Both the position numbers and the translations under genes were made by a program. From NCBI RefSeq assembly GCF_000802305.1, contig NZ_JTDK01000016.1, forward strand, positions 88,875-152,874: a DNA stretch of 64,000 nucleotides, in the 5' to 3' direction. The notes below the pieces were generated by a model. That model was not told where the DNA came from and searched no databases. It saw nothing but the letters and a program-made list of their open reading frames with translations. The stretch comes from Microbacterium mangrovi (GTDB lineage: Bacteria > Actinomycetota > Actinomycetes > Actinomycetales > Microbacteriaceae). Positions within the stretch are counted from its first letter, which is position 1; every line of letters starts with the position of its first letter. Below, one piece after another: positions 52,681-62,854 of the stretch.

Positions 52681-54840
52681 ATGATCGAACAGGACGTACT
52701 CGACGCGGAACTCGGCGACGACGACGACTTCGAGACGATCGAGGTCGAAGGCACCGAGCTGCCCGATTCCCGCTACCTCGACCGCGAACTCAGCTGGCTC
52801 GCCTTCAACCAGCGCGTCCTCGAGCTCGCCGAAGACCCCTCGCAGCCGCTGCTCGAGCGGGCGAACTTCCTGGCGATCTTCGCGAGCAACCTCGACGAGT
52901 TCTTCATGGTCCGCGTGGCCGGCCTCAAGCGCCGCATCCTCACCGGCCTCGCCGTCCCCACCAACATCGGCCGCGCCCCGCAGGACGTCCTGGCCGACAT
53001 CTCCGCCGAGGCGCACCGGCTCCAGGAGCGCCACGTCCGCGCCTGGACCGAGCTGGTGCGCCCCGCCCTCGACGAGGCCGGCATCACGTTCGTCGGCTGG
53101 GACGACCTCGACGGCGACGAGCAGGCCGAGCTCTACCGGTACTTCCAGTCGCAGGTGTTCCCGGTGCTGATGCCGCTGGCCGTCGATCCCGCGCACCCGT
53201 TCCCGTACATCTCGGGGCTCTCGCTGAACCTCGCGATCCGCATCCGCAACGCCCGCACGGGGCGTCAGGAGTTCGCGCGCCTCAAGGTTCCGCCGATGCT
53301 CCCGCGCGTGGTCGAGCTGCCGCGCGTCGACGGGCGCATCCGCCTGCTGCCGCTGGAAGACCTCATCTCCAACAACCTCGCCGACCTCTTCCCCGGCATG
53401 GAGATCCTCGACCACCACACCTTCCGCCTGACGCGCAACGAAGACGTCGTCATCGAAGAGGACGAGACCGAGAACCTCATCCAGGCGCTGGAGGCCGAGC
53501 TCTCCCGCCGCCGCTTCGGCCCGCCGATCCGCCTCGAGGTCACCGAGGACATGGACGACGTCACGATGGCGCTGCTGCTGGACGAGCTGGAGATCACCGA
53601 GCAGGAGGTCTACCGGCTGCAGGGGCTGCTCGACCTGCGAGCGCTGTTCGACCTCGGCCGCATCGACCGGCCGGACCTCAAGTATCCGGCGCGGGTGCCG
53701 GTCACCGCCGTGCCCTTCCAGCCGTCCGAGCAGAACGGCACGGCCGACATCTTCGCCGCCATCCGCAAGGGCGACGTCCTCGTGCACCACCCGTACGAGT
53801 CGTTCGCGACGAGCGTCCAGGCGTTCCTCGAGCAGGCCGCGAAAGACCCGCAGGTGCTCGCCATCAAGCAGACCCTGTACCGCACCTCCGGCGACAGCCC
53901 GATCGTCCAGGCCCTCATCGACGCGGCGCAGGCGGGCAAGCAGGTGCTCGCCCTGGTCGAGGTGAAGGCGCGGTTCGACGAAGCCGCCAACATCCTCTGG
54001 GCGCGCAAGCTCGAAAAGGCCGGCGTGCACGTCGTGTACGGCCTGGTGGGCCTGAAGACCCACTGCAAGCTCGCCCTGGTCGTGCGCCAGGAAGAGGGGA
54101 TGCTGCGCAGCTACTGCCACATCGGCACGGGCAACTACAACCCCAAGACCAGCCGCATCTACGAGGACTTCGGCCTGTTCACGATCGACGAGCAGGTCGG
54201 CAAAGACCTCACCCGCCTGTTCAACGAGCTCTCCGGGTACGCGATCGAGAAGAAGTTCAAGCGGCTCCTGGTCGCTCCGCTGCACCTGCGCCGCGGCCTG
54301 CTGCGGCACATCGACCGGGAACGGCGCAACGCCCTCGCCGGCAAGCCCGCCCGCATCCGCATCAAGGTCAACTCGATGGTCGACGAGCAGATCATCGACG
54401 CGCTCTACCGCGCCAGCCAGGCCGGTGTGCCGGTCGACGTGTGGGTGCGCGGGATCTGCAGCCTCAAGCCCGGCGTGCCGGGCCTCAGCGAGAGCATCCG
54501 GGTGCGCAGCATCCTCGGCCGCTACCTCGAGCACTCGCGCATCTTCTCGTTCGCGAACGACGGCGACGAGATCGTCTACATCGGCAGCGCCGACATGATG
54601 CACCGCAACCTCGACCGCCGCGTCGAGGCTCTCGTGCGCGTCATCCACCCGCCCCACGTCAAAGAGCTCGACGACCTGTTCACCCTCGCGATGAGCGACG
54701 AGACGGCATCGTGGCACCTGACCGCCGACGGGGTCTGGGAGCGGCACGCGGTGGGCGCCGACGGAGCCCGTCTCGCCGACCTCCAGGACCTCACGATGGC
54801 GGCCGTGCAGAAGCGGCGGCGGGTCCGGGCGGTCCGATGA
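52681..54840 (+). CDS. ppk: Polyphosphate kinase 1
   Basis: Makes long polyphosphate chains from ATP, reversibly. 719 residues. His461 in [10 protein letters not shown] and His480 in [11 protein letters not shown] are the two essential histidines (19 residues apart, as in E. coli); one is the phosphorylated intermediate. The N-terminal [16 protein letters not shown] and [14 protein letters not shown] segments are typical. It overlaps the mutT1-like gene by ATGA. CATGAT lies six bases before the ATG and may be a leaderless -10. Confidence 0.96.
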   Translation: MIEQDVLDAELGDDDDFETIEVEGTELPDSRYLDRELSWLAFNQRVLELAEDPSQPLLERANFLAIFASNLDEFFMVRVAGLKRRILTGLAVPTNIGRAPQDVLADISAEAHRLQERHVRAWTELVRPALDEAGITFVGWDDLDGDEQAELYRYFQSQVFPVLMPLAVDPAHPFPYISGLSLNLAIRIRNARTGRQEFARLKVPPMLPRVVELPRVDGRIRLLPLEDLISNNLADLFPGMEILDHHTFRLTRNEDVVIEEDETENLIQALEAELSRRRFGPPIRLEVTEDMDDVTMALLLDELEITEQEVYRLQGLLDLRALFDLGRIDRPDLKYPARVPVTAVPFQPSEQNGTADIFAAIRKGDVLVHHPYESFATSVQAFLEQAAKDPQVLAIKQTLYRTSGDSPIVQALIDAAQAGKQVLALVEVKARFDEAANILWARKLEKAGVHVVYGLVGLKTHCKLALVVRQEEGMLRSYCHIGTGNYNPKTSRIYEDFGLFTIDEQVGKDLTRLFNELSGYAIEKKFKRLLVAPLHLRRGLLRHIDRERRNALAGKPARIRIKVNSMVDEQIIDALYRASQAGVPVDVWVRGICSLKPGVPGLSESIRVRSILGRYLEHSRIFSFANDGDEIVYIGSADMMHRNLDRRVEALVRVIHPPHVKELDDLFTLAMSDETASWHLTADGVWERHAVGADGARLADLQDLTMAAVQKRRRVRAVR

Positions 54841-55784
54841 GCACGGCGGTCGAGACCGCGGTCTACGCCGCCGGAGGCGTCATCTGGAGGATCGTCGAGG
54901 GCAAGTTGCGCGTGCTCGTCGTCCACCGCGGCCGCTACCGCGACGTCAGCCTCCCCAAGGGCAAGGTCGACCCGGGCGAGATGCTCGCCGAGACCGCCGT
55001 GCGCGAGATCGCCGAAGAGACCGGCATCCGCGTGGCGCTGGGCGTCCCTGTCGGAATCTCCCGGTACGTCATGCCCTCGGGGCGTCAGAAGATCGTGCAC
55101 TACTGGGCGGCGCAGGCGACCGAGGAGGCGATCCGGGCGAGCACGTTCGTGCCCAATCACGAGATCGCGGCGCTCGAATGGCTTTCGCCCAAGAAGCTGC
55201 TCAAGCAGCTCAGCTACGCGATCGACGTCGAGATCGCCGAGAACTTCCTCCAGCTCGTCGACGACGGGGTGCTGCAGACCTTTCCGGTCATCGCGCAGCG
55301 GCACGCGCGCTCGACGCCGCGCGAGGACTGGAAGAAGTCCGAGAACACCCGCCCGCTGACCGCCCGCGGAGTGAAGCAGGCCAAGCTCGTCGCGCGGGCG
55401 CTGCGCGCCTTCGGTCCGCAGCGCATCGTCACGAGCCCGGCCGTGCGGTGCGTGCAGACGGTCCAGCCGCTCGCCGAACTGACCGGCATCAAGATCTCCC
55501 AGTCGCGGCTCATCAGCCAGGCGGCCTGGGAGGAGGGCGAGTCGGATGCCCGGTACATCGTCGGCAAGACGGTGCGCTCGCGCACCGGAACGGTGCTGTG
55601 CAGCCACGGCCCCGTGCTGCCGGAGATCCTGAGCGAGCTGGCGCTGGCGACCGGGACCCTGCGCGGCTCGTATCTCGGCAGCGCCTCGGCCCTGGCGATG
55701 GGCGGCTTCTCCGTCGTCCACCTCTCGGCCGCGAACCCCGGATCGGGGATCGTCACGATCGAGACGCACGAGCCCAATCTCTGA
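54837..55784 (+). CDS. MutT1-like Nudix hydrolase with histidine-phosphatase domain
   Basis: 315 residues. The N-terminal Nudix box runs 42-64 (G42, EAE-type REIAEETG), and the C-terminal histidine phosphatase domain starts with RHARS at 156-160. This two-domain layout is that of mycobacterial MutT1, which removes 8-oxo-dGTP and diadenosine polyphosphates. Four-base overlap with ppk implies coupled translation. Confidence 0.92.
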   Translation: MSTAVETAVYAAGGVIWRIVEGKLRVLVVHRGRYRDVSLPKGKVDPGEMLAETAVREIAEETGIRVALGVPVGISRYVMPSGRQKIVHYWAAQATEEAIRASTFVPNHEIAALEWLSPKKLLKQLSYAIDVEIAENFLQLVDDGVLQTFPVIAQRHARSTPREDWKKSENTRPLTARGVKQAKLVARALRAFGPQRIVTSPAVRCVQTVQPLAELTGIKISQSRLISQAAWEEGESDARYIVGKTVRSRTGTVLCSHGPVLPEILSELALATGTLRGSYLGSASALAMGGFSVVHLSAANPGSGIVTIETHEPNL

Positions 55785-55811
55785 GGCGCCGACGCCAGTT
55801 GTTGGGCCGTG

Positions 55812-55833
55812 GTTCACCTGCCGTTCACCTTCT
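55812..55833 (+). promoter_or_regulatory. PHO box of pstS
   Basis: Two 11-base direct repeats GTTCACCTGCC and GTTCACCTTCT, matching the PhoP direct-repeat unit of actinobacteria. TAGCGT at 55861-55866 is the probable -10. Induction at low phosphate is expected. Confidence 0.8.
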
Positions 55834-55920
55834 GACAGCATCCGCGTCATCCTGTCTGCTTAGCGTCGTGGCGAGCCCGACAGCAGGGCTCCAACCCTGA
55901 TCACGAGAAGGACTCACACT

Positions 55921-57027
55921 GTGAAGCTCTCCCGCATCGCGCCGCTCGGCGCTGTCGCCCTCGCAACCGCTCTGGTTCTCGCCGGTTGTGCGTCCAACGA
56001 AGGCTCGACCCCCGCCTCGTCGTCGTCGGGCTCGGCAGGCGCTGCGCTCACCGGCACGCTCAACGGCATCGGCTCCTCGGCTCAGGGCGCTGCCCAGACC
56101 GTCTGGATCGCCGGCATCCAGGGCATCAACCCGAACCTGACCATCAATTACGACCCGCAGGGCTCCGGCGCCGGCCGCAAGAGCTTCATCTCGGGTGCGG
56201 CAGACTACGCCGGCTCCGACGCCGCGCTGAAGGACGAGGAGCTCGCGGGCACCTTCGCCCTGTGCGCCTCCGGCACCAAGGGCATCGACCTTCCCGTCTA
56301 CATCTCGCCGATCGCCGTGGCGTACAACGTCGACGGCCTGACCGACCTGAAGCTCGACGCGCCGACCATCGCGAAGATCTTCTCGGGCAAGATCACCAAG
56401 TGGAACGACCCGGCGATCGTCGCGCTGAACTCCGGCGCCAAGCTGCCGTCGGCCTCGATCACCGTCGTGCACCGTTCGGATGACTCGGGCACCACGCAGA
56501 ACTTCACCGACTACCTCGCGCAGAACGCCGCCGCCGAGTGGGGCAAGCCCGCGAACCAGACCTTCCCGTACCAGGTCGGCGACGCCGCCAAGGGCACCTC
56601 GGGTGTCGCCGAGGCCGCCAAGAACGCGAAGAACTCGATCACCTACATCGACGAGTCGGGCATCGGCACGACCGGCCTGAAGGTCGCCGAGCTCAAGGTC
56701 GGCAGCACCTTCAACAAGATCTCGGCCGAAGGCGCCGCCGCGGTCGTCAACGACTCGCCGCTCGTCTCGGGCCGCGCCGCCAACGACCTCGCGATCAAGA
56801 TCAACCGCACCGACACGCAGGCGAACGCCTGGCCGCTGGTGCTCGTCTCGTACGTCATCGGCTGCCAGCAGTACAAGGATGCCGCCAAGGCCAAGCTCGT
56901 GAGCGACTACGTGAAGTACATCGTCACGCCGGAGGCGCAGGCCGCCGCCGCCAAGCAGGCCGGTTCCGCCCCGCTGTCGAGCGAACTCGCCGCGAAGGTG
57001 AACACCGCCGCCGCGTCCATCAAGTGA
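55921..57027 (+). CDS. pstS: Phosphate-binding lipoprotein PstS
   Basis: Binds phosphate outside the membrane for the Pst importer. 368 residues with lipobox LAGC (Cys23) and a Ser/Gly linker. Phosphate-loop segments such as GSGAGRKSFISGAADYAGSDAAL and RSDDSGTTQNFTDYL are typical. The start is GTG 55921 with AGAAGGA upstream. First gene of pstSCAB. Confidence 0.96.
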   Translation: MKLSRIAPLGAVALATALVLAGCASNEGSTPASSSSGSAGAALTGTLNGIGSSAQGAAQTVWIAGIQGINPNLTINYDPQGSGAGRKSFISGAADYAGSDAALKDEELAGTFALCASGTKGIDLPVYISPIAVAYNVDGLTDLKLDAPTIAKIFSGKITKWNDPAIVALNSGAKLPSASITVVHRSDDSGTTQNFTDYLAQNAAAEWGKPANQTFPYQVGDAAKGTSGVAEAAKNAKNSITYIDESGIGTTGLKVAELKVGSTFNKISAEGAAAVVNDSPLVSGRAANDLAIKINRTDTQANAWPLVLVSYVIGCQQYKDAAKAKLVSDYVKYIVTPEAQAAAAKQAGSAPLSSELAAKVNTAAASIK

Positions 57028-57103
57028 TCCAGTCGGGTGGTGGGCGCGACTGCGCCCGCCACCCGCACTTGACTTCCCTCCCGAAACGCAGGAAAAAGGG
57101 CGA

Positions 57104-58054
57104 ATGACCACCAGCACCGCCACCCCCACGGCCGACAAGCCCAAGCCGATGGTGCGCGTCGGAGACCGCGTCTTCAAGTCGACGACGGTCGTCTCCGGCT
57201 CCATCATCCTGGCGGTCCTCGCGGCCGTCGCCGTGTTCCTCATCCTGCAGTCGCTTCCCGCGCTGTTCGCGAAGCCCGGCGAACTCCCCAACAACGCCGA
57301 CAACTTCTGGCAGTACGTGTGGCCCCTGGTGTTCGGCACCGTGTGGTCGGCGTTCCTCGCGCTGCTGATCGCGACCCCGCTGTCGATCGGCATCGCCCTG
57401 TTCATCTCGCACTACGCGCCGCGCCGCCTCGCGCGGACCCTCGGCTACATCGTCGACCTGCTGGCGGCGATCCCCTCGGTCGTCTACGGCCTGTGGGGCA
57501 TCGCGACCCTGTCCGTGTTCGTGCAGCCGTTCTACGCCTGGCTGACCGAGAACATGGGCTGGTTCCCCCTCTTCGCGCCGCCCGTCTCCGGCACCGGCCG
57601 CACCATCCTCACCGCGGCGATCGTGCTCGCCGTGATGGTCATCCCGATCATGACCGCGATCTGCCGCGAGGTCTTCCTGCAGACCCCGCGGCTCAACGAG
57701 GAGGCCGCCCTCGCCCTCGGCGCCACGCGCTGGGAGATGGTGCGCCTGGCCGTCCTGCCCTTCTCCCGCAGCGGCATCATCTCGGCGATCATGCTGGGCC
57801 TCGGTCGCGCGCTCGGAGAGACCCTCGCGATCGCCATGGTGCTCTCGCCCGCGTTCATCGTGAAGTTCGCGGTCCTGCAGGCGCAGAGCCCGAACACCAT
57901 CGCCGCCAACATCGCGCTGCAGTTCCCGGAGGCGACCGGTCTGTCCGTCAACGCGCTCGTCGCCACCGGTCTGGTGCTGTTCGCGGTCACCCTGATCGTG
58001 AACATGCTCGCCCGCGCCATCATCAACCGCAAGCCCTCGGGAGCCTCCTCGTGA
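57104..58054 (+). CDS. pstC: Phosphate ABC transporter permease PstC
   Basis: 316 residues with six predicted helices and the EAA-type loop [29 protein letters not shown]. The [13 protein letters not shown] segment is a PstC landmark. Starts at ATG 57104, 76 bp after pstS, and overlaps pstA at GTGA. Confidence 0.96.
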   Translation: MTTSTATPTADKPKPMVRVGDRVFKSTTVVSGSIILAVLAAVAVFLILQSLPALFAKPGELPNNADNFWQYVWPLVFGTVWSAFLALLIATPLSIGIALFISHYAPRRLARTLGYIVDLLAAIPSVVYGLWGIATLSVFVQPFYAWLTENMGWFPLFAPPVSGTGRTILTAAIVLAVMVIPIMTAICREVFLQTPRLNEEAALALGATRWEMVRLAVLPFSRSGIISAIMLGLGRALGETLAIAMVLSPAFIVKFAVLQAQSPNTIAANIALQFPEATGLSVNALVATGLVLFAVTLIVNMLARAIINRKPSGASS

Positions 58055-59172
58055 CCACTCAGGCCACCGCCGCGACCGCGCCGCCCCCGGGCCCTTCCCG
58101 CCCCCGCACCGGCGGCGCGAACACGCTCACCGCCGGACGCCTGCACCGGGCTGTGCCGTGGCTGCTGCTGGCCGGATGCTGGATCGTCACCGGCACCGTC
58201 TACGGGCTGATGGCGGCATCCGGAGCCACGAGCGGCTTCGACCCGGTCGGCACGATCTTCTTCGGCACGGTGCTCTTCGTCATCCTGCTGACCCTCCTCT
58301 CGCGCATCGTCGAGGGCGGGCGCCGCTCGATCGACCGGCTCGTCACGTCGCTCGTGCTGACCGCGTTCATCATCGCGCTCCTCCCCCTCGTCTCGCTCGT
58401 GTGGACGGTCATCGCCAACGGCCTGGCCCGGTTCGACGTGCAGTTCTTCAGCGAGTCGATGCGCAACGTCATCGGCGCCGGTGGCGGGGCGCTGCACGCC
58501 ATCATCGGCACGCTGCTGATCACGCTGACCACGGCGATCATCTCGGTGCCGATCGGCATCCTCGCCGCCGTCTACCTCGTCGAGTACGGCGGGGGCGCGC
58601 TCGCCCGCGCGATCACGTTCTTCGTCGACGTCATGACCGGCATCCCGTCCATCGTCGCGGGTCTGTTCGTCTACGCCCTCTTCGCCCTGATCTTCGGGCC
58701 GGCCGTGCGCAACGGCTTCATGGGTGCGATCGCCCTGTCGGTGCTGATGATCCCCGTCGTCGTCCGTTCCTGCGAGGAGATCCTGCGCCTGGTGCCGAAC
58801 GAACTCCGCGAGGCCTCCTACGCGCTCGGCGTTCCGAAGTGGCGCACCATCGTCAAGATCGTGCTGCCCACCTCGATCGCCGGACTCGTGACGGGTGTCA
58901 TGCTCGCCATCGCGCGCGTCATCGGCGAGACGGCCCCGCTGCTGATCGTGTGCGGATTCACGTTCAGCATGAACTACGACATCTTCAACGAGCGCATGAT
59001 GACGCTGCCGGTGTTCGTGTACACCCAGTACACGCAGGCCGCGGGCGTCGCCGCACAGGCATCCATCGATCGGGCCTGGACCGCCGCTCTGGTGCTTATC
59101 CTCATCGTGATGGCACTGAACCTCATCGCGCGCCTGATCGCCAAGATCTTCGCCCCCAAGTACGGCCGCTGA
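58051..59172 (+). CDS. pstA: Phosphate ABC transporter permease PstA
   Basis: 373 residues with six core helices plus an N-terminal pair ([37 protein letters not shown]) seen in actinobacterial PstA. The EAA loop reads [28 protein letters not shown]. The GTG start at 58051 overlaps the pstC stop by four bases, fixing the start. Confidence 0.96.
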   Translation: MTTQATAATAPPPGPSRPRTGGANTLTAGRLHRAVPWLLLAGCWIVTGTVYGLMAASGATSGFDPVGTIFFGTVLFVILLTLLSRIVEGGRRSIDRLVTSLVLTAFIIALLPLVSLVWTVIANGLARFDVQFFSESMRNVIGAGGGALHAIIGTLLITLTTAIISVPIGILAAVYLVEYGGGALARAITFFVDVMTGIPSIVAGLFVYALFALIFGPAVRNGFMGAIALSVLMIPVVVRSCEEILRLVPNELREASYALGVPKWRTIVKIVLPTSIAGLVTGVMLAIARVIGETAPLLIVCGFTFSMNYDIFNERMMTLPVFVYTQYTQAAGVAAQASIDRAWTAALVLILIVMALNLIARLIAKIFAPKYGR

Positions 59173-59213
59173 GCATCGCGCCGGCCGGCCGAACACCCCA
59201 CGAAGGAACCCAC

Positions 59214-59993
59214 GTGTCCAAGAGCATCGAAGTCAACGACCTCAACGTCTACTACGGCGACTTCCTCGCCGTCGAGGGCGTCAACATGCGGATCGAGCCG
59301 CGCACCGTCACCGCGTTCATCGGCCCGTCCGGATGCGGCAAGTCCACGTTCCTGCGCACGCTGAACCGCATGCACGAGGTCATCCCCGGCGCCCGCGTCG
59401 CCGGCGAGGTGCTGCTGGACGGCGACGACCTGTACGGGCCGGGCGTCGACCCGGTGGCGGTGCGACGCCAGGTGGGCATGGTCTTCCAGCGTCCCAACCC
59501 GTTCCCGACGATGTCCATCAAGGAGAACGTGCTCGCGGGCGTCCGCCTGAACAACAAGCGCATCTCGAAGTCGGACGCGAGCGACCTCGTCGAGAGCTCG
59601 CTGCGCGGCGCGAACCTGTGGAACGAGGTCAAGGATCGCCTCGACAAGCCCGGCGGCGGCCTCTCCGGCGGCCAGCAGCAGCGACTGTGCATCGCGCGCG
59701 CGATCGCCGTGTCGCCCCAGGTGCTGCTAATGGACGAGCCGTGCTCGGCCCTCGACCCGATCTCGACCTACGCGATCGAGGAGCTCATCGGCGAGCTCAA
59801 GAGCGAGTACACGATCGTGATCGTGACCCACAACATGCAGCAGGCGTCGCGCGTCTCCGAGCGCACCGCCTTCTTCAACATCGACGGCCCGGGCACCCCC
59901 GGGCGGCTCATCGAGTTCAACGACACCGGCGCGCTGTTCACGACGCCGACCGTCCAGGCCACCGAGGACTACGTCTCGGGCCGCTTCGGGTAA
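59214..59993 (+). CDS. pstB: Phosphate ABC transporter ATPase PstB
   Basis: 259 residues: Walker [10 protein letters not shown] (37-45), Q-loop FQRPNPFP, signature LSGGQQQRL, Walker B VLLMDEP and the H-loop VTHNMQQA. It powers phosphate import through PstCA. The GTG at 59214 follows GAAGGA. phoU is not downstream; a convergent gene ends at 60026. Confidence 0.97.
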   Translation: MSKSIEVNDLNVYYGDFLAVEGVNMRIEPRTVTAFIGPSGCGKSTFLRTLNRMHEVIPGARVAGEVLLDGDDLYGPGVDPVAVRRQVGMVFQRPNPFPTMSIKENVLAGVRLNNKRISKSDASDLVESSLRGANLWNEVKDRLDKPGGGLSGGQQQRLCIARAIAVSPQVLLMDEPCSALDPISTYAIEELIGELKSEYTIVIVTHNMQQASRVSERTAFFNIDGPGTPGRLIEFNDTGALFTTPTVQATEDYVSGRFG

Positions 59994-60025
59994 GCGGCTT
60001 CCGTTCGCCGGACGGGCACCGCGCG

Positions 60026-60916
60026 TCAGTCGCGCGGGCTCAGCAGGTACCGGTTGAGGGATGCCGTCAGTTCGGCGTCGATGGGCTTCGCCAGACCGTC
60101 CACCGCGGTGATGGGCGCGGCCAGTCGCACGCTCGACAGCAGCCAGGCGGCATCCGCGGCCGCGAGCGCGGCGACGGGCAGACGCTCGTACGACGCGCTG
60201 TGCCCCTGCGCCCGCAGATGGTCGAAGAGGCTGACCTGCGTGGTGCCCTGCAGGATGCCGGCGCCCGGCTCCGGGCTGACGAACCGGTCGCCGAGGCGCA
60301 GCACGACGCTGGCGGTGGGCGCCTCGAGCAGGATGCCGTCCGTCGACACGAAGACGGCGTCGTCGGCCCCGCGCCGCACCGCCTCGCGGATCGCGGCCAT
60401 GTTGACGGCGTAGGACAGCGTCTTCGCACCGAGCAGCAGCCAGGGCGCGCGGGCGGGAGCGTCACTGTCGACGCCGCGATCGAGGGTCACCACGCGCACA
60501 CCGCGGGTGCGGGCGTCGGTGAAGTCGGCCGCCGGGGATGCCGTGACCCACGCGGTCGGCGCCGGCCCGTGCTCGACCCCGCGGCTCAGGATCAGCTTGA
60601 TGACCCACTCCCCCGGACCGCACTCGGCGGCGGCGATCGCGGCCGCCTGACGCCACTGCTCCAGATGCGGCTCGGGCAGGTCGCACAGCAGGGCGGAGTG
60701 CGCGAGCCGCTGCAGGTGCGGCCCGATCTCCTGCGCGTGGCCGTCGACGACGCCGATCGACTCGAAGATGCCGTCGCCGCGCTGTGTGCTGAGCTCGCCC
60801 ACGCTCAGCGCGGGGGCGGACGGATCGATGCGGCGGAAGCTGTCGCTGAAGTCGGCGCGCTCCTCATCGGTGGACTCGGCGGGGGTGATCAGCAGGGCGA
60901 ATCGGGCAGCGGCCAT
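60026..60916 (-). CDS. Aminotransferase class IV, aminodeoxychorismate-lyase-like
   Basis: 296 residues of fold-type IV PLP enzymes; the PLP lysine is Lys165 in LLGAKTLSYAVNMAAIREA. The RGDGIFESIGVVDG opening and EAPTASVVLR fit PabC, which makes 4-aminobenzoate for folate, but a branched-chain or D-amino-acid aminotransferase cannot be excluded. The ATG follows TAGGCT by six bases (leaderless). Confidence 0.87.
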   Translation of the reverse strand: MAAARFALLITPAESTDEERADFSDSFRRIDPSAPALSVGELSTQRGDGIFESIGVVDGHAQEIGPHLQRLAHSALLCDLPEPHLEQWRQAAAIAAAECGPGEWVIKLILSRGVEHGPAPTAWVTASPAADFTDARTRGVRVVTLDRGVDSDAPARAPWLLLGAKTLSYAVNMAAIREAVRRGADDAVFVSTDGILLEAPTASVVLRLGDRFVSPEPGAGILQGTTQVSLFDHLRAQGHSASYERLPVAALAAADAAWLLSSVRLAAPITAVDGLAKPIDAELTASLNRYLLSPRD

Positions 60917-60980
60917 ACCCCGAGCCTATTCCCGTGGTTCGCGCTGGGCGATCGCCGAGAGGGGTGCCCGACGGGTCCGT

Positions 60981-61072
60981 TAGACTTGGGGACGCCGGGC
61001 CGCAGCAAACCCCGGGCTCCATCTTCTGTCGCTTCGAGCGAACCTGCGCCGAGAGGCGTTTCTGCGGTCCGG
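60981..61072 (+). ncRNA. Candidate orphan structured RNA with its own -10
   Basis: TAGACT (60981-60986) is followed after eight bases by a transcript-like region with an 11-bp stem: CCGGGCCGCAG (60995-61005) pairs with CTGCGGTCCGG (61062-61072), including one G-U pair that exists only on the plus strand. Inside are hairpins CGCTTCGAGCG (61030-61040) and CGCC-GAGA-GGCG (61047-61058). It resembles an mRNA leader, perhaps of ribosomal-protein (L10) type, but no plus-strand gene follows. Identity is unproven. Confidence 0.35.
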
Positions 61073-61103
61073 CACTGCTCTGTCCGGCCTGCGCCGTGCG
61101 CCG

Positions 61104-61742
61104 TCAGGTCAGCGCTTCTCGGCGCCACAGCCCCGCACAGCCGGTGAGGTCGACGGCCATGGTCGACAGCCGCAGCGCACGCCGGGTGAACGTCGTCGCC
61201 CGCGCCGGTTCGGTCGCTTCGTAGTCGTCGGCCAGGTGCGTCGCTCCGGATGCCTGCACGCGGCAGAACGCGGCGGCGCGGTCCAGTGCAACGGCGAAGT
61301 CTCCGGTGAATGCACCGCGCAGGATCGTGTCGATGACGGCGACCAGTTCGTCCGGCGACGCCGGGACGGGCGCGCCCGCGACGACCGGGTCGACAGACGG
61401 CAGTTCGATGCGGCCGCGTTCGTACAGGAGCGCCGCCGTCCGCGGGTCGTTGTGGATGGTCAGCTGCAGGAGGTACAGCATCCACAGCGCCCCGGGCAGC
61501 GAATGCGCGGGCGCCTTCGACCACAGCTCGGCGACGTCGTGCAGCCCGTGCTCGTCGGTGAACGACAGGAGCCGGTCGATGACCTCGGGCTGCGGGTCGT
61601 TGCGGACCCGTGCCAGCAGCGCCGCCGCCGTGGAGTGCGCGACCCGCGAGACCTCGGCGGGATCCGAACCGGTGAAGAGGCGGTCGAACGTCTCACCGGG
61701 AAGTCGCACGGGCTTGTGGAACTCGCGTGGTGTGCCGGCCAT
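61104..61742 (-). CDS. Conserved-looking hypothetical protein
   Basis: 212 residues, mainly helical, with FHKPVRLPGETFDRLFTGSDP near the start and FTDEHGLHDVAELWSKAP in the middle. No catalytic motif or membrane segment seen. The ATG at 61742 is preceded by TACCCT-GGAGGG, giving both a leaderless -10 spacing and a ribosome site. Stop lies next to the structured RNA candidate. Function unknown. Confidence 0.72.
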   Translation of the reverse strand: MAGTPREFHKPVRLPGETFDRLFTGSDPAEVSRVAHSTAAALLARVRNDPQPEVIDRLLSFTDEHGLHDVAELWSKAPAHSLPGALWMLYLLQLTIHNDPRTAALLYERGRIELPSVDPVVAGAPVPASPDELVAVIDTILRGAFTGDFAVALDRAAAFCRVQASGATHLADDYEATEPARATTFTRRALRLSTMAVDLTGCAGLWRREALT

Positions 61743-61786
61743 CCCTCCAGGGTAGTTCAGGCGGAGGGACGGCCGGCCGGGGCGGG

Positions 61787-62194
61787 TCAGGCCTGGTTGA
61801 TGCGGATGAGGTTGCCCGCCGGGTCGCGGAACGCGCAGTCGCGGGGTCCCCACGGCTGCACCTTCGGCTCCTGGAGCACCTCGGCGCCGGAGGCGAGCAC
61901 GCGCTCGTACAGGCCGTCGAGGTCGGAGGTCGCGAAGACGAACGGGCCCGGTCCGGAGCCCTTGACGACCAGGCGCGCGAGAGCCTCGCCGTCGTCGGGC
62001 GAGCGGCCGGCGCCGGGGTCGGAGAGCACCAGCGTGACTCCGGGCTGGTTCGTGAAGCCGAGGGACACCCAGCGGTGCCCGTCGGAGGAGACGTCGTTGA
62101 GCAGTTCCAGCCCGAGGGCGTCGCGGTAGAACGCGATGGCGGCGTCCACGTCGTCGACGGTCACGGGGCTGTAGGCGAGGGAGATATCGGTCAT
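61787..62194 (-). CDS. VOC-family (glyoxalase/bleomycin-resistance-like) protein
   Basis: 135 residues in two beta-alpha-beta-beta-beta modules: VDDVDAAIAFYRDALGLELL and SDLDGLYERVLASGAEVL, ending with the FRDPAGNLIRI strand, whose Glu metal ligand is replaced by Ile context. It may bind or modify a small toxic compound. The ATG at 62194 follows TAGCGT by seven bases. It lies 67 bp downstream of an AraC-type gene. Confidence 0.87.
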   Translation of the reverse strand: MTDISLAYSPVTVDDVDAAIAFYRDALGLELLNDVSSDGHRWVSLGFTNQPGVTLVLSDPGAGRSPDDGEALARLVVKGSGPGPFVFATSDLDGLYERVLASGAEVLQEPKVQPWGPRDCAFRDPAGNLIRINQA

Positions 62195-62261
62195 GTCCCT
62201 CACGCTACGAGCCGCGGATGCGGGATGCTTCTCGAATCCTGCTCGGTCCGCTCACCGGGCG

Positions 62262-62669
62262 TCACACCGGCGGGCGCGGGCGGGTCAGCACCATCGCCAT
62301 GCACGACGGCATCGCCTCGGCGGCGGCGTGCGGGCGATTCCGGTACGCCGAGGGCGACTCGCCGGCGAGGCGGCTGAAGGTCGAGCTGAATGATCCGAGC
62401 GACGTACAGCCCACCGCGGTGCAGGCATCCGTCACGGTCATGCCGTCGCGCAGCAACGCCATCGCGCGCTCGATGCGCCGCGTCATGAGGTAGGAGTACG
62501 GCGTCTCGCCGTACGCGGTCTTGAACTCGCGGCTGAAGTGCGCGGGCGACATGAACGCCTTCGCCGCCATCGTGGGGACGTCGAGCGGCTCCGCGTAGGC
62601 CCGGTCCATGAGGTCGCGGGCCTGCCGCAGATGCGCGAGCGTCTGGACGGTCTGAGGAGCGGATGCCAC
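62262..62669 (-). CDS. AraC-family regulator, DNA-binding domain only
   Basis: 135 residues comprising the two helix-turn-helix motifs of AraC proteins (DVPTMAAKAFMSPAHFSREFK; TVTDACTAVGCTSLGSFSSTF) and a short Pro/Arg tail, without a sensor domain. GTG 62669 follows TAGCCT by six bases. It probably regulates the adjacent VOC gene, a common pairing. Confidence 0.87.
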   Translation of the reverse strand: MASAPQTVQTLAHLRQARDLMDRAYAEPLDVPTMAAKAFMSPAHFSREFKTAYGETPYSYLMTRRIERAMALLRDGMTVTDACTAVGCTSLGSFSSTFSRLAGESPSAYRNRPHAAAEAMPSCMAMVLTRPRPPV

Positions 62670-62742
62670 CCTTCGAGGCTATCCGCAGCCCGAGGCGGCC
62701 GGGGCGGACGTGCCCGTGTCGGTCGTCCTCGCCCGGGTGTCA

Positions 62743-62748
62743 TAGGCT
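62743..62748 (+). promoter_or_regulatory. -10 element of tRNA-Lys
   Basis: TAGGCT, eight bases before the tRNA 5' end; no clear -35. Confidence 0.5.
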
Positions 62749-62756
62749 GGACCGGC

Positions 62757-62828
62757 GCCCCCGTAGCTCAGAGGAAGAGCAGCGGACTTTTAATCCGCGG
62801 GTCGAGATTTCGAAATTCTCCGGGGGCA
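62757..62828 (+). tRNA. tRNA-Lys (anticodon TTT)
   Basis: 72 bases. Acceptor GCCCCCG/CGGGGGC, D stem GCTC/GAGC, anticodon stem GCGGA/TCCGC with anticodon TTT at 62789-62791, T loop TTCGAAA, discriminator A, no encoded CCA. The T stem GAGAT/TTCTC has a T-T mismatch next to the loop (62808 with 62816), where G53-C61 is normally invariant. Confidence 0.88.
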
Positions 62829-62854
62829 CTTCTTCGCCACCTCGCCGCGTCGGA

